This document shows positions 31,329 through 38,046 of a DNA stretch of 41,013 nt, piece after piece; the stretch's first letter is position 1; each line of letters begins with the position of its first letter. The translations under genes were made by a program, and so were the position numbers. Under the pieces are notes generated by a model. That model did not search any database and was not told the DNA's origin. It saw nothing but the letters and a program-made list of their open reading frames with translations. Origin of the DNA: Oscillospiraceae bacterium (GTDB taxonomy: Bacteria; Bacillota; Clostridia; Oscillospirales; Oscillospiraceae); contig JAFXYJ010000105.1 in assembly GCA_017541825.1 (NCBI GenBank), forward strand, positions 1 to 41,013. The letters run 5' to 3'.

Positions 31329-31949
31329 ATGAAATACGGATTCATGGGGATGCTGTTTTCAAAAATGTTCGGGAAGACCGTTTATGCCTACACGGCAAAG
31401 GCCGTCCCGCAGCTCGATATCCGCGCCTTTCGGAAAAAGCACATGGCGGAATACAGGGCCATGGTCGCCAGAACGCCCTCCGTGGGCTCGATGAAGGAGA
31501 ACATGTTCGCGCCGGTCATGTACCTGGCCTGCTACGGCTTCGCCTACTATAAGGCCGACCCGGAGCGCATCACCATGGAGGTGTTCGACGGGATGATCGA
31601 CGCCATCTGCCGATGTGATACGATGAAGAGATTCTACAAGGGCAAGAACTGCTTTGACCAGAAAGAGATCGACAAATACGTGAAGGGCTCCGAGAGGTCG
31701 AAGAAAAAGCAGTATCCCATGGACTGGCTCTTTGACTTCTCCTATGATCTCTCGGTGCCGGAGTACTATGTGACCCACCGGGAATGCGGCGTCTGCAAGC
31801 TCGCGCAGCAGGAGGACCTGATGTTCCTGATGCCGCATATGTGCGTGATGGACTACCCGACGATCGAGTACAAGGGCGGAGCGCTGATCCGCACCAAAAC
31901 CCTCGGCGCCGGGGATGACTGCTGCGATTTTCACGTGGTAAAAGGGTAA
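31329..31949 (+). CDS. L-2-amino-thiazoline-4-carboxylate hydrolase family protein (copy 3)
   Basis: 206 residues, ATG 31329 with CGGAGGGACA upstream, 31 bases after copy 2. The same pattern in divergent form: VTHRECGVCKLAQQEDLMFL, MPHMCVMDYPTIEYKGG, RTKTLGAGDDCCDFHVVKG. The N-terminal half has KYGFMGMLFSKMFGKTVYAY and a basic patch. Sequence similarity to copies 1 and 2 is restricted to the Cys/Asp framework, so the three are old paralogues, not a recent duplication. Last gene of the unit. Confidence 0.78.
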   Translation: MKYGFMGMLFSKMFGKTVYAYTAKAVPQLDIRAFRKKHMAEYRAMVARTPSVGSMKENMFAPVMYLACYGFAYYKADPERITMEVFDGMIDAICRCDTMKRFYKGKNCFDQKEIDKYVKGSERSKKKQYPMDWLFDFSYDLSVPEYYVTHRECGVCKLAQQEDLMFLMPHMCVMDYPTIEYKGGALIRTKTLGAGDDCCDFHVVKG

Positions 31950-32024
31950 GGGAAGCAAAGACAGGGGGTCTGTCCGCGGATCACGAAGGCGGCGGGGCGG
32001 TTTTCCCGCGCAGAACGCAGATAA

Positions 32025-32068
32025 ACGGCAGGACGAGTTTTCCGTGAGAGGAAAACTCGTCCTGCCGT
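32025..32068. terminator. Long hairpin after the hydrolase-family operon
   Basis: A perfect 19-bp stem (ACGGCAGGACGAGTTTTCC and complement) with loop GTGAGA. It has no U-tract, so it is an atypical terminator or 3'-end-stabilising hairpin. It lies between the copy 3 stop and the macro gene promoter. Confidence 0.65.
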
Positions 32069-32094
32069 CTCGATCAGTCCTGCCGGAGGCGGAC

Positions 32095-32123
32095 TGGAAT
32101 ATGCGGCGGACGTGTGCTATAAT
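32095..32123 (+). promoter_or_regulatory. Promoter of the macro-domain gene
   Basis: TGGAAT (32095-32100, weak), 17-bp spacer, TATAAT (32118-32123), 31 bases before ATG 32155. Confidence 0.6.
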
Positions 32124-32154
32124 CAACGCAAAGCGCACGAACGGAGATGCGGAT

Positions 32155-33243
32155 ATGCCATTTCAGATCATACGAAACGATATAACCAGGGTTGCGGCGG
32201 ACGCTGTCGTCGACACCGCCAATCCGGAACCGGTTGTCGGCGGCGGGACGGACTACGCCATCCACAGGGCTGCCGGTCCGGAGCTGCTGGAAGCCCGGAA
32301 GAGGATCGGCGAGATCCGTACAGGTGAATCTGCCGCCACGCCGGCTTTTCGCCTTTCGGCAAAATACGTGCTGCATACGGTGAGTCCTGCCTGGATCGAC
32401 GGGCGGCACCGGGAGGAAGAGCTGCTCCGCCGGGCCTACGATGCCGCGCTCCGGCTTGCGGAGAAGCTCAACTGCAGCTCCGTTGCCTTTCCCCTGATGG
32501 CGGCCGGAACTTACGGCTTCCCGCGCGATCTGGCGCTGTCTGTGGCCATCCGGGCATTCACGGATTTTCTGCTTGACCACGAGATGCAGATCTATCTTGT
32601 GCTGTTCAACGCCGAGGCATTCGGGATCGCCGGCTCTATATTTGACGATCTGAAGAGCTACATCGACGACAACTACGTCGACGAGAGAGCCGGGGAAGAA
32701 TATCTGATCGACGAATGCCTCCAGGCTAATCTTTCCCGAAGGGAGCAGGAAAGGACAGCCCGACGCCGGCGCAGGAAGGAACGCGAAAACGCCGATTGGG
32801 AGGGCGCTGTCGGCGCCGCCATGCCGCAGTCGGCAATGCGCGAGGAGACGGAGGCTTGCAGCACCACCCTGGAGGACGTTTTGAGACAGCGCGAAAAGAC
32901 GTTTTCCGAGTACTTGCTGGATCTGCTCAAAGAGCGGAACGGGAAAGACTCGGAGGTCTACAAGCGGGCGGAGGTCAGCAAACAGCTGTTCAGCAAGATC
33001 CTCAACAACCCGGACTATCAGCCGACCAAGAGCACGGCCATCCAGCTGGCGCTCGGCCTGCAGCTGGACCTGCCGCAGACGCAGAAGCTTCTGGAAAAGG
33101 CCGGATACGCCCTGACGCGCAGCAGCAGGACCGACCTGGTCGTGAAGTATTACATCGAGCGAAAAATCTATAATGTCACGTTTATCAACGAGGCTCTTTA
33201 CGACTGCGGCCTGCCTCTTTTGAAGACGGGACTCAAGGCATAA
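32155..33243 (+). CDS. Macro domain protein with C-terminal HTH-like domain
   Basis: 362 residues from ATG 32155 (ACGGAGATG upstream). Residues 1-165 form a macro domain, which binds or hydrolyses ADP-ribose derivatives: IIRNDITRVAADAVVDTANP, EPVVGGGTDYAIHRAAGPEL, KYVLHTVSPAW and VAFPLMAAGTYGFPRDLAL. The common NAAN reads DTAN here. A basic, charged linker (RREQERTARRRRRKERENAD) follows. Residues 270-360 resemble an XRE-like HTH (SEVYKRAEVSKQLFSKILNN, KSTAIQLALGLQLDLPQTQK). It may sense NAD-derived signals and act on DNA. The VWA gene follows 78 bases later. Confidence 0.9.
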   Translation: MPFQIIRNDITRVAADAVVDTANPEPVVGGGTDYAIHRAAGPELLEARKRIGEIRTGESAATPAFRLSAKYVLHTVSPAWIDGRHREEELLRRAYDAALRLAEKLNCSSVAFPLMAAGTYGFPRDLALSVAIRAFTDFLLDHEMQIYLVLFNAEAFGIAGSIFDDLKSYIDDNYVDERAGEEYLIDECLQANLSRREQERTARRRRRKERENADWEGAVGAAMPQSAMREETEACSTTLEDVLRQREKTFSEYLLDLLKERNGKDSEVYKRAEVSKQLFSKILNNPDYQPTKSTAIQLALGLQLDLPQTQKLLEKAGYALTRSSRTDLVVKYYIERKIYNVTFINEALYDCGLPLLKTGLKA

Positions 33244-33268
33244 AAGGTCAACGGCGAGTTGACCGATC

Positions 33269-33313
33269 CCCCTTTCCTTTGCGGTATGCTGTGACCACAA
33301 CAAAGGAAAGGGG
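33269..33313 (+). promoter_or_regulatory. Hairpin sequestering the VWA gene ribosome binding site
   Basis: CCCCTTTCCTTTG (33269-33281) is the exact complement of CAAAGGAAAGGGG (33301-33313). The right arm contains AGGAAAGGGG, the ribosome site 8 bases before ATG 33322, so the 13-bp stem hides it completely. A second hairpin GGTCAAC/GTTGACC (33246-33264) precedes it. This suggests translational control by unfolding (ribosome, protein or temperature), or it may double as a weak attenuator. Confidence 0.7.
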
Positions 33314-33321
33314 TATTGATT

Positions 33322-33969
33322 ATGAACAGCAATCTTACGGAAATCGTCTTCATCCTGGATCGCAGCGGCTCTATGGCCGGCCTCGAGGATGACACCGTCG
33401 GCGGGTTCAACGCGATGGTGGAAAGGCAGAAGAAGGAGCCGGGGGAGGCGCTTCTCTCCGCCGTCCTCTTCTCCGACGACAGCCGGGTCCTCTACGACCG
33501 CGCGGACATCCGGAAGGTAGAACCGATGACGGACCGGCAGTACCGGGTCGGCGGCTGCACGGCTCTGCTGGACGCGATCGGCGGCGCCGTCCGTCACATC
33601 GCCAACGTACACAAGTACGCACGCGAGGAGGACCGCCCGGGGAAAACGATCTTCGTTATCACCACCGACGGCATGGAGAATGCCAGCCGCAAATACAGCT
33701 ATGAGGAAGTACAGCGGATGGTGAAGCACGAACAGGAAAAATACGGCTGGGAGTTCCTCTTCCTCGGCGCCAACATGGACGCGGTGTCCGCTGCCCGCAG
33801 CTTCGGCATCCGCGAAGACCGTGCCGTGAGGTACAGATGCGACAGCGTCGGGACCGCGCTGAACTACTCGGTCGTGAGTGACACGGTCGCCCGGGTTCGC
33901 AGACACGAGAGCATCGAGTCGGACTGGGGCGCGCCGATCGAGGCCGACGTCAAGGAGCGCGGCGAGTAA
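33322..33969 (+). CDS. VWA (von Willebrand factor A) domain protein
   Basis: 215 residues from ATG 33322; the frame extends two codons to a TTG that is less likely. The MIDAS metal site is complete: D13-R-S15-G-S17 in IVFILDRSGSMAG, the Thr in VGGCTALLDAIGG and the Asp in FVITTDGMENASR. This is a compact cytosolic single-domain VWA like those that act as adaptors in stress or modification systems. It is linked to the macro-domain gene on the same strand with no terminator between them. Translation is probably regulated by the leader hairpin. Confidence 0.9.
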   Translation: MNSNLTEIVFILDRSGSMAGLEDDTVGGFNAMVERQKKEPGEALLSAVLFSDDSRVLYDRADIRKVEPMTDRQYRVGGCTALLDAIGGAVRHIANVHKYAREEDRPGKTIFVITTDGMENASRKYSYEEVQRMVKHEQEKYGWEFLFLGANMDAVSAARSFGIREDRAVRYRCDSVGTALNYSVVSDTVARVRRHESIESDWGAPIEADVKERGE

Positions 33970-34083
33970 AGACCGCGCTGAAAAGGGGAGAAAGGTCACG
34001 CCGGAAGGGGCGGAGCGGATCGCCGCCGGCCGGCCGGATGATACCGGCGCCGGAACGCGGGCTTTGCCGGTATCACCCCGCAA

Positions 34084-34128
34084 AAAAGGCCGCGCGTCGA
34101 TCCCGTTCGGATCAACGCGCGGCCTTTT
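34084..34128. terminator. Bidirectional terminator between VWA and regulator genes
   Basis: Long stem AAAAGGCCGCGCGT...ACGCGCGGCCTTTT with an inner GATCC/GGATC and loop CGTTC. A-tract before and T-tract after serve both convergent genes. Another hairpin (TGATACCGGC/GCCGGTATCA, 34039-34075) lies just upstream. Confidence 0.88.
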
Positions 34129-34140
34129 CCCGGAGAAGCC

Positions 34141-34905
34141 TTATCTCTTTTTATACAGCAGCAGCTCGGGATTCGCTCCGTCGGCTTCGTAGGTACAGAT
34201 CAGGATGAAATCCATATTCGCCAGCACGCCGAAGCAGAGCCCGTCGACGATCTCCGATTCCAGCTGATTGCCCAGATAAGTGGTCCCGTCGTCCAGAAAC
34301 TGGGCATACGTGCCGTTGGGCAGCCGATAGATCAGGTTTACATAACTTCCGACAAGGGCGTTGAGCTTTTCCAGCCTGGGCATGCCCTCGATGTGCAGGG
34401 CGTTGATCTCGTCGACGAGCTGTTTTTTGAAGGCCTCGAACTGTCCGCCGTCGCTGAGCTCATCGAATCGCTTCCAGTAGTCCAGCCGGGGCAGCGTCTG
34501 CTTCAGGTGTTCGCGGGCCTCTTCCTCGGGGCAGGCCTCGTTTGCCATGCTTCTGACACACACGTCGATGAGCTCGTCCATGTCGCTGTATGTAAAAGTC
34601 CCGTCGGCGTAGCACCACCGGCAGTAATCCTCGTTGAGGGTGCCGTCTGTGTTCCTGCCGATGATGGCGTCATCCAGCGGCATCCCGCAGCACTGGCAGA
34701 TCAGCTTGCGCGGCGCGCCGAGCAGCGTATTGATGGAGACGTTATACAGCCCCGACAGCAGCTTCAGCGTGTCGGTGTTCGGTACCGTATCGCCGTTTTC
34801 CCAGCGGGACACCGCCTGCCGGGTCACAAAAAGCTTTTCCGCCAGCTCGTCCTGGGACAGGCCGTGTTTCGTGCGAAGATCATACAGTATCTCTTTTGTT
34901 TCCAT
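34141..34905 (-). CDS. XRE regulator with zinc-ribbon domain
   Basis: 254 residues from ATG 34905, with AAGGAGGCG upstream. Residues 1-65: XRE HTH (LYDLRTKHGLSQDELAEKLF, SRWENGDTVPNTDTLKLLS). Residues about 73-120: a putative zinc-ribbon (LICQCCGMPL...NEDYCRWCYADGTFTYSD) with C-x2-C and C-x2-C pairs. This HTH plus zinc-ribbon arrangement is common in Clostridia, with the second domain often alone as a putative zinc ribbon protein. The C-terminal 120 residues contain a small mixed domain (YVNLIYRLPNGTYAQFLDDG). Probably a ligand-responsive regulator; target unknown. Confidence 0.88.
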   Translation of the reverse strand: METKEILYDLRTKHGLSQDELAEKLFVTRQAVSRWENGDTVPNTDTLKLLSGLYNVSINTLLGAPRKLICQCCGMPLDDAIIGRNTDGTLNEDYCRWCYADGTFTYSDMDELIDVCVRSMANEACPEEEAREHLKQTLPRLDYWKRFDELSDGGQFEAFKKQLVDEINALHIEGMPRLEKLNALVGSYVNLIYRLPNGTYAQFLDDGTTYLGNQLESEIVDGLCFGVLANMDFILICTYEADGANPELLLYKKR

Positions 34906-34926
34906 TTTGATCGCCTCCTTGGGTCT

Positions 34927-34955
34927 TTTATACCACGAAAGGGACCGGATGGAAA
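34927..34955 (-). promoter_or_regulatory. Promoter of the XRE/zinc-ribbon gene
   Basis: Minus strand TTTCCA (34955-34950), 17-bp spacer, TATAAA (34932-34927), about 20 bases before ATG 34905. Confidence 0.65.
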
Positions 34956-35006
34956 GCAACCCGCTGTTGCTGCGGAGGAAACTTTTATGCTTCCTCGGAT
35001 GCAAAG

Positions 35007-35040
35007 CGCCCCTGCCCGAATGGTCAGGGGCGTTTTGTTT
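35007..35040. terminator. Terminator downstream of the lipase gene
   Basis: Stem CGCCCCTG (35007-35014) / CAGGGGCG (35025-35032), followed on the plus strand by TTTTGTTT. On the minus strand it lies past the lipase stop and would end that transcript, though the T-rich tail is on the other strand. Confidence 0.65.
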
Positions 35041-35075
35041 TGGAAAAGATACGCGTTTAGAGAGAAAAACGCTTA

Positions 35076-35140
35076 GGGGGGGTGAGCCGTCTTGTCAGGG
35101 GGGTGTATTTTATTTTAGGGGGTGCAAATGGCAAAGGGGG
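35076..35140. repeat. Array of four G-run repeats (GGGGGTG)
   Basis: G-runs of 7, 6, 5 and 5 at 35076, 35098, 35118 and 35136, each followed by TG. Start-to-start spacing falls 22, 20, 18. The last two share AAAGGGGGTGCA/TTAGGGGGTGCA context. It lies between the terminator and the lipase stop. It could be a transposon-end binding array or a G-quadruplex-forming region. Confidence 0.65.
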
Positions 35141-35172
35141 TGCATTTTGAATGATAGGAGTGAGAATTCCCA

Positions 35173-35997
35173 TCAAAAACCCCGCTCAACCAAATCATAT
35201 ACTATTGATTTATAAACATCACATATGTCTGTCACGCCATCTCCGCTGCTTCTTGACGAGAACGGAGCGCGTCTAAAGTCAATTTCATCGTAATGCGAAA
35301 CGCCCCTGTTTGTGCGACCGGTCAGCAGAGTGAATGCCTCTCCCCATTTTGCAGATTCGACACTGACCAAACCATCATTGTCACCTTCTATCATCTTGAC
35401 AATTACATTTGCGGTTGAAAGGTTTATATCCGAAAGCGGAGTCCGCATTACTCCCGCAAAGCTCTGATAATAGACGCCCGGATCATCCGGGTTTTCTTTG
35501 TTGAACTTCTCGGCATATTCTGTGGAAAAATCTTCGCAGACAGCATAGAAATTCGGCTTTGTATCACCAATGAGACCGATCCAGTTGTCAACAGCAAAGG
35601 AGGCGATATTAAACAGGGAATCCGGCGCTTTCAAGAGCCTGTCGATCGTTTTTGAACCGCGGTGCGGCGTTCCTATCGTAGTAATACTCGCAATTTGCCC
35701 GCCCATTCCAAGAGTGGAGGCAACCATGCGAGCCTCGAGCCCGCCTTTGGAATGTGCGATGATATTAACTTTTTCCGAATCTGTTTCGTCCAAGATCTGT
35801 CTGACCCTTGCCTTGAGCGATTTGGCATTGTCCTCTATACGAGCCCAACAATCCTGTTGCCCATAGAATAGTTCAGTCCCTATGTCAGAGAGCGCATTTG
35901 GAATTCGCCCCCAGTACAAAGGCCACTTCAAATCTCGAAAACCGACTCCGTGCACCATCAGGATCGGATATTGCGTTTTTCCGCTATTTAATGCCAC
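35173..35997 (-). CDS. Triacylglycerol lipase-like esterase
   Basis: 274 residues, GTG 35997 with AAAGGAG upstream. Bacterial lipase family I-type alpha/beta hydrolase: oxyanion loop ILMVHGVGFRDLKWPLYWGR, nucleophile S83 in NIIAHSKGGLEARM, acid in EGDNDGLVSVESA and His in RGVSHYDEIDF. No signal peptide is visible, unlike secreted lipases, so it is probably intracellular. Markedly AT-richer than the core genes and bracketed by G-rich repeat arrays at 35076 and 36405, which suggests lateral acquisition. Its own promoter is at 36031-36059. Confidence 0.9.
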   Translation of the reverse strand: MALNSGKTQYPILMVHGVGFRDLKWPLYWGRIPNALSDIGTELFYGQQDCWARIEDNAKSLKARVRQILDETDSEKVNIIAHSKGGLEARMVASTLGMGGQIASITTIGTPHRGSKTIDRLLKAPDSLFNIASFAVDNWIGLIGDTKPNFYAVCEDFSTEYAEKFNKENPDDPGVYYQSFAGVMRTPLSDINLSTANVIVKMIEGDNDGLVSVESAKWGEAFTLLTGRTNRGVSHYDEIDFRRAPFSSRSSGDGVTDICDVYKSIVYDLVERGF

Positions 35998-36030
35998 TTG
36001 AGATACTCCTTTGATCTTTCATACAAAGAA

Positions 36031-36059
36031 ATAATAACAAAGCCGCCAAACAATTGCAA
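36031..36059 (-). promoter_or_regulatory. Promoter of the lipase gene
   Basis: Minus strand TTGCAA (36059-36054), 17-bp spacer, TATTAT (36036-36031), 34 bases before the GTG. Confidence 0.8.
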
Positions 36060-36080
36060 CATAAGGGGGATGGAAATAGT

Positions 36081-36117
36081 AAAAGGCAGGTAATTCTATC
36101 AAAATTACCTACCTTTT
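36081..36117. terminator. Terminator-like hairpin
   Basis: Stem AAAAGGCAGGTAATT/AATTACCTACCTTTT (one mismatch) around 36081-36095 and 36103-36117. It bounds the lipase unit on its upstream side and the hairpin repeat to the right. Confidence 0.65.
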
Positions 36118-36118
36118 G

Positions 36119-36329
36119 TGGCGGAGTGGGTGGGATTTGCCCCTTCGGGGCATAAACTTCTCATCCCACCCTCAGATACAAAAACGCCCCCCGCCTGACG
36201 GCGGAGGTCGTCTTTGTATTTGGCGGAGTGGGTGGGATTCGACCTGCCCTGCGGGGCAGGCCGCCTCGGGTTGCAACATGCCCCCGGCATGTTGCCAAGC
36301 GCCCTCGGGTTCGAATCCCAACGGGGATT
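36119..36329. repeat. Composite hairpin repeat with tRNA-3'-end-like termini
   Basis: TGGCGGAGTGGGTGGGATT occurs at 36119-36137 and again at 36221-36239; read on the minus strand it looks like a tRNA T-arm, acceptor and CCA. Inside are hairpins TGCCCC/GGGGCA bracketed by GGTGGGAT/ATCCCACC (36129-36170), ATACAAA/TTTGTAT with CCGCC/GGCGG (36176-36219), CCTGCCC/GGGCAGG (36243-36260) and GCAACATGCC/GGCATGTTGC (36273-36295). The right end has TTCGAATCCC (36310-36319), a T-loop in plus orientation. No complete tRNA can be folded. It resembles 16832-16926 in plan. Confidence 0.7.
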
Positions 36330-36332
36330 CTT

Positions 36333-36380
36333 CCAAAAGCAAAACAGCCACCCCTGTCGGGATGGCTGTTTCACTTTTGG
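36333..36380. terminator. Long hairpin ending the repeat
   Basis: Outer stem CCAAAAG/CTTTTGG and inner AAACAGCCA/TGGCTGTTT with CCC/GGG, loop TGTC. It resembles a tRNA-operon terminator and may belong to the repeat unit. Confidence 0.7.
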
Positions 36381-36404
36381 CGAATAACTCTGATTTTGAT
36401 ACAA

Positions 36405-36505
36405 TGACCCCGTCCAATAAAAGTGGGGTCAGCCTCCTGCTAAAGCGGGGTCAAACAGAAAGGGTATGGGGTCAAGCCAAGAATTATGTAAACTATATGG
36501 GGTCA
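36405..36505. repeat. Array of GGGGTCA repeats with an inverted copy (possible transposon end)
   Basis: GGGGTCA at 36425, 36447, 36468 and 36499 (spacing 22, 21, 31) and inverted TGACCCC at 36405-36411. Three of the four are preceded by T. Terminal arrays of short spaced repeats are typical transposase-binding ends, notably of IS21-like elements. No transposase gene is present, so this would be a solo or relic end. Confidence 0.6.
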
Positions 36506-36554
36506 AAAGCAATCCCGCAGGCGCTTGTCCTGCGGGACTCTTGTTATTCTCCGC

Positions 36555-36878
36555 TCAGTAGCCGGCTTTTTTGATCCTGGCTTCGCATCGGGCCATCAGC
36601 CATTCTTTTCCGCAAAACCGGATGTCCTTCAGGTAGCTTGCGGCTGCCTGGCTGAAGCAGCAGCTTCCGTCGTCGTAAACGTCTGTCGTTGCCATGCTGT
36701 AGAGTTCCGCAACCAGTCCATCGTGGTTGGCGAGGGTTGCCTTGGCGTTTTCGTATTCCTCGCTGCCCTCTGGATTATCCAGCATGGTGTTCTCAAGGCC
36801 GCCAAGGAGCCAGTTGCTGGCGTGGTAGATGTTTTTGAAGGCTTTCTTCTGCCGGGCGTTGCATTCTGCGTATTTCAT
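36555..36878 (-). CDS. Small conserved hypothetical protein, 107 aa
   Basis: ATG 36878 with TAGGAGGAACA upstream; the longer frame to 37031 has no start signal. A soluble, helical protein: KYAECNARQKKAFKNIYHAS, WLLGGLENTMLDNPEGSEEY, ANHDGLVAELYSMATTDVYD, and Cys pair DGSCCFSQAAASYLKDIRFC. I have the impression of very similar proteins in accessory regions of gut Clostridia, but know no function. The high conservation and isolated position next to repeats suggest cargo of mobile DNA. It has its own promoter. Confidence 0.8.
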   Translation of the reverse strand: MKYAECNARQKKAFKNIYHASNWLLGGLENTMLDNPEGSEEYENAKATLANHDGLVAELYSMATTDVYDDGSCCFSQAAASYLKDIRFCGKEWLMARCEARIKKAGY

Positions 36879-36924
36879 GTTTGTTCCTCCTAAATCCGGG
36901 CTCCCTGGCCCTTTGTTGTGTACA

Positions 36925-36953
36925 TATATCACTCTGCCCGGCCGAAATAGCAA
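36925..36953 (-). promoter_or_regulatory. Promoter of the 107-aa gene
   Basis: Minus strand TTGCTA (36953-36948), 17-bp spacer, GATATA (36930-36925). Confidence 0.6.
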
Positions 36954-37003
36954 GTAATATTCGAACCATAATTTACACAAATATTCAGGGGGAAATGGGC
37001 TAG

Positions 37004-37040
37004 TTTCAAGCGTTGAAAGAAATCTATTCAACGCTTGAAT
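37004..37040. promoter_or_regulatory. Double palindromic operator upstream of the XRE-membrane module
   Basis: TTTCAAGCGTTGAAA (37004-37018) and ATTCAACGCTTGAAT (37026-37040): two 15-bp palindromes of the TTCAA-N3-TTGAA type, 22 bp centre to centre (two helical turns), 20 bp upstream of the -35. A partial CTTTCAAAAAGTG follows. This suggests cooperative binding of a dimer, most simply the XRE protein encoded downstream. Confidence 0.78.
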
Positions 37041-37059
37041 AAAAATCTTTCAAAAAGTG

Positions 37060-37088
37060 TTGACAAGAGATGCCAATGGTGCTATATT
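37060..37088 (+). promoter_or_regulatory. Promoter of the XRE-membrane module
   Basis: TTGACA (37060-37065), 17-bp spacer, TATATT (37083-37088), 32 bases before ATG 37120. A strong sigma-A promoter directly after the double operator. Confidence 0.88.
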
Positions 37089-37119
37089 TTGTTTTGCAAA
37101 CACGGAGAGGAGTGATCAC

Positions 37120-38034
37120 ATGGGAGACACATCGCTCGGCACCCTAGTCAAACAGGCCAAGGGAGATGATCGGTCGCTGCGGGAGTATGCGAAGGACTCC
37201 GGCGTCGATGCCGCGATCATTTCCAAGATCATCAACGGTACATACGCCCCCAAGAAGCCCGACATCTACTTGAAACTAACAAGCCCTCAGGCTTCCCCAC
37301 GCGGAGATGTCACTTACGAGCAATTAATGGAAGCTGCAAGCACGACCAACACATCCCGGTCGTACCAGGCTGGGATCGCCGCAGGGATGGCCACAACGGC
37401 ATCGATCCTTTCAGTGGTTGGAGGCGTGCCCGTTACTGCGCTGGCTACTAGTCTGGCAAGTTTGGTTGCCGCGATGACCGCAGTCGATGGTGCAAAGAAA
37501 GCAGCCACGAAGAAGGAAAAGCAGAAGGACATGCTGACCTTCAACAATGACCGGCTTCTCGAGTTCGAAAAAAAGCAGAAACGGTTTAGAGCTGCAGCAC
37601 TTGGGATAATCATCACCTCCCTCGCAAAACGGGGCATTGCCTGCAAGGTCGAAGATGTCACTAAGCTTGACTTAGTAAGCGCCCGGCCAGATGAATGCCT
37701 TACACTTTCAGGCCTCCCAATTTCAAGCTGGTGGTTTTCGTTCTGGGCGAAGGACAAGGAGCTTGATGAGCGAGCCCTTGTCTTCAAAGAAGATCGAGCG
37801 CAGGTAATGTTGTCGCGCTATACACCGATCTCTGCCGATCCTGAGCGAAAAGTATCGATCGTGGTGGATGATGCTGAGATGTATGAGGAGTTGGCTAAGT
37901 ACAAAGGCCAGACCTCATACCGCGGTGAAATGTCGATCATCCTCGTTGACCAGAGCGGCTTCGAGGTTATCAAAGAAGAGTACGTGGCCCATTATGAGGA
38001 GACGGATACAGCGCGAGAGCTGCACGTCGTATAA
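37120..38034 (+). CDS. XRE-HTH protein with hydrophobic central region
   Basis: 304 residues, ATG 37120 with GGAGAGGAGTG upstream. Residues 5-48: HTH (LGTLVKQAKGDDRSLREYAK, VDAAIISKIINGTYAPKKPD). Residues about 88-122 are glycine/alanine-rich and hydrophobic (IAAGMATTASILSVVGGVPV then TALATSLASLVAAMTAV), possibly one membrane hairpin. The C-terminal 170 residues form an unrecognised mixed domain (AALGIIITSLAKRGIACKVE, YKGQTSYRGEMSIILVDQSG) that may sense a signal. It is followed by two small membrane proteins, forming a three-gene operon likely autoregulated through the TTCAA-N3-TTGAA sites. Confidence 0.82.
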   Translation: MGDTSLGTLVKQAKGDDRSLREYAKDSGVDAAIISKIINGTYAPKKPDIYLKLTSPQASPRGDVTYEQLMEAASTTNTSRSYQAGIAAGMATTASILSVVGGVPVTALATSLASLVAAMTAVDGAKKAATKKEKQKDMLTFNNDRLLEFEKKQKRFRAAALGIIITSLAKRGIACKVEDVTKLDLVSARPDECLTLSGLPISSWWFSFWAKDKELDERALVFKEDRAQVMLSRYTPISADPERKVSIVVDDAEMYEELAKYKGQTSYRGEMSIILVDQSGFEVIKEEYVAHYEETDTARELHVV

Positions 38035-38046
38035 TTTGAAAGGAGC

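Noticed and set aside
32074-34083. A 669-codon minus-strand frame
   Set aside because: Antisense to the macro-domain and VWA genes, both with clear motifs.
35076-36505. CRISPR array from the spaced G-rich repeats
   Set aside because: Repeat units are only about 7 bases with irregular spacing, and no cas genes are present.
36105-36574. Frames on both strands across the hairpin repeat
   Set aside because: They read through hairpins and tRNA-like ends; no start signals, and compositions like other repeat-derived false proteins.
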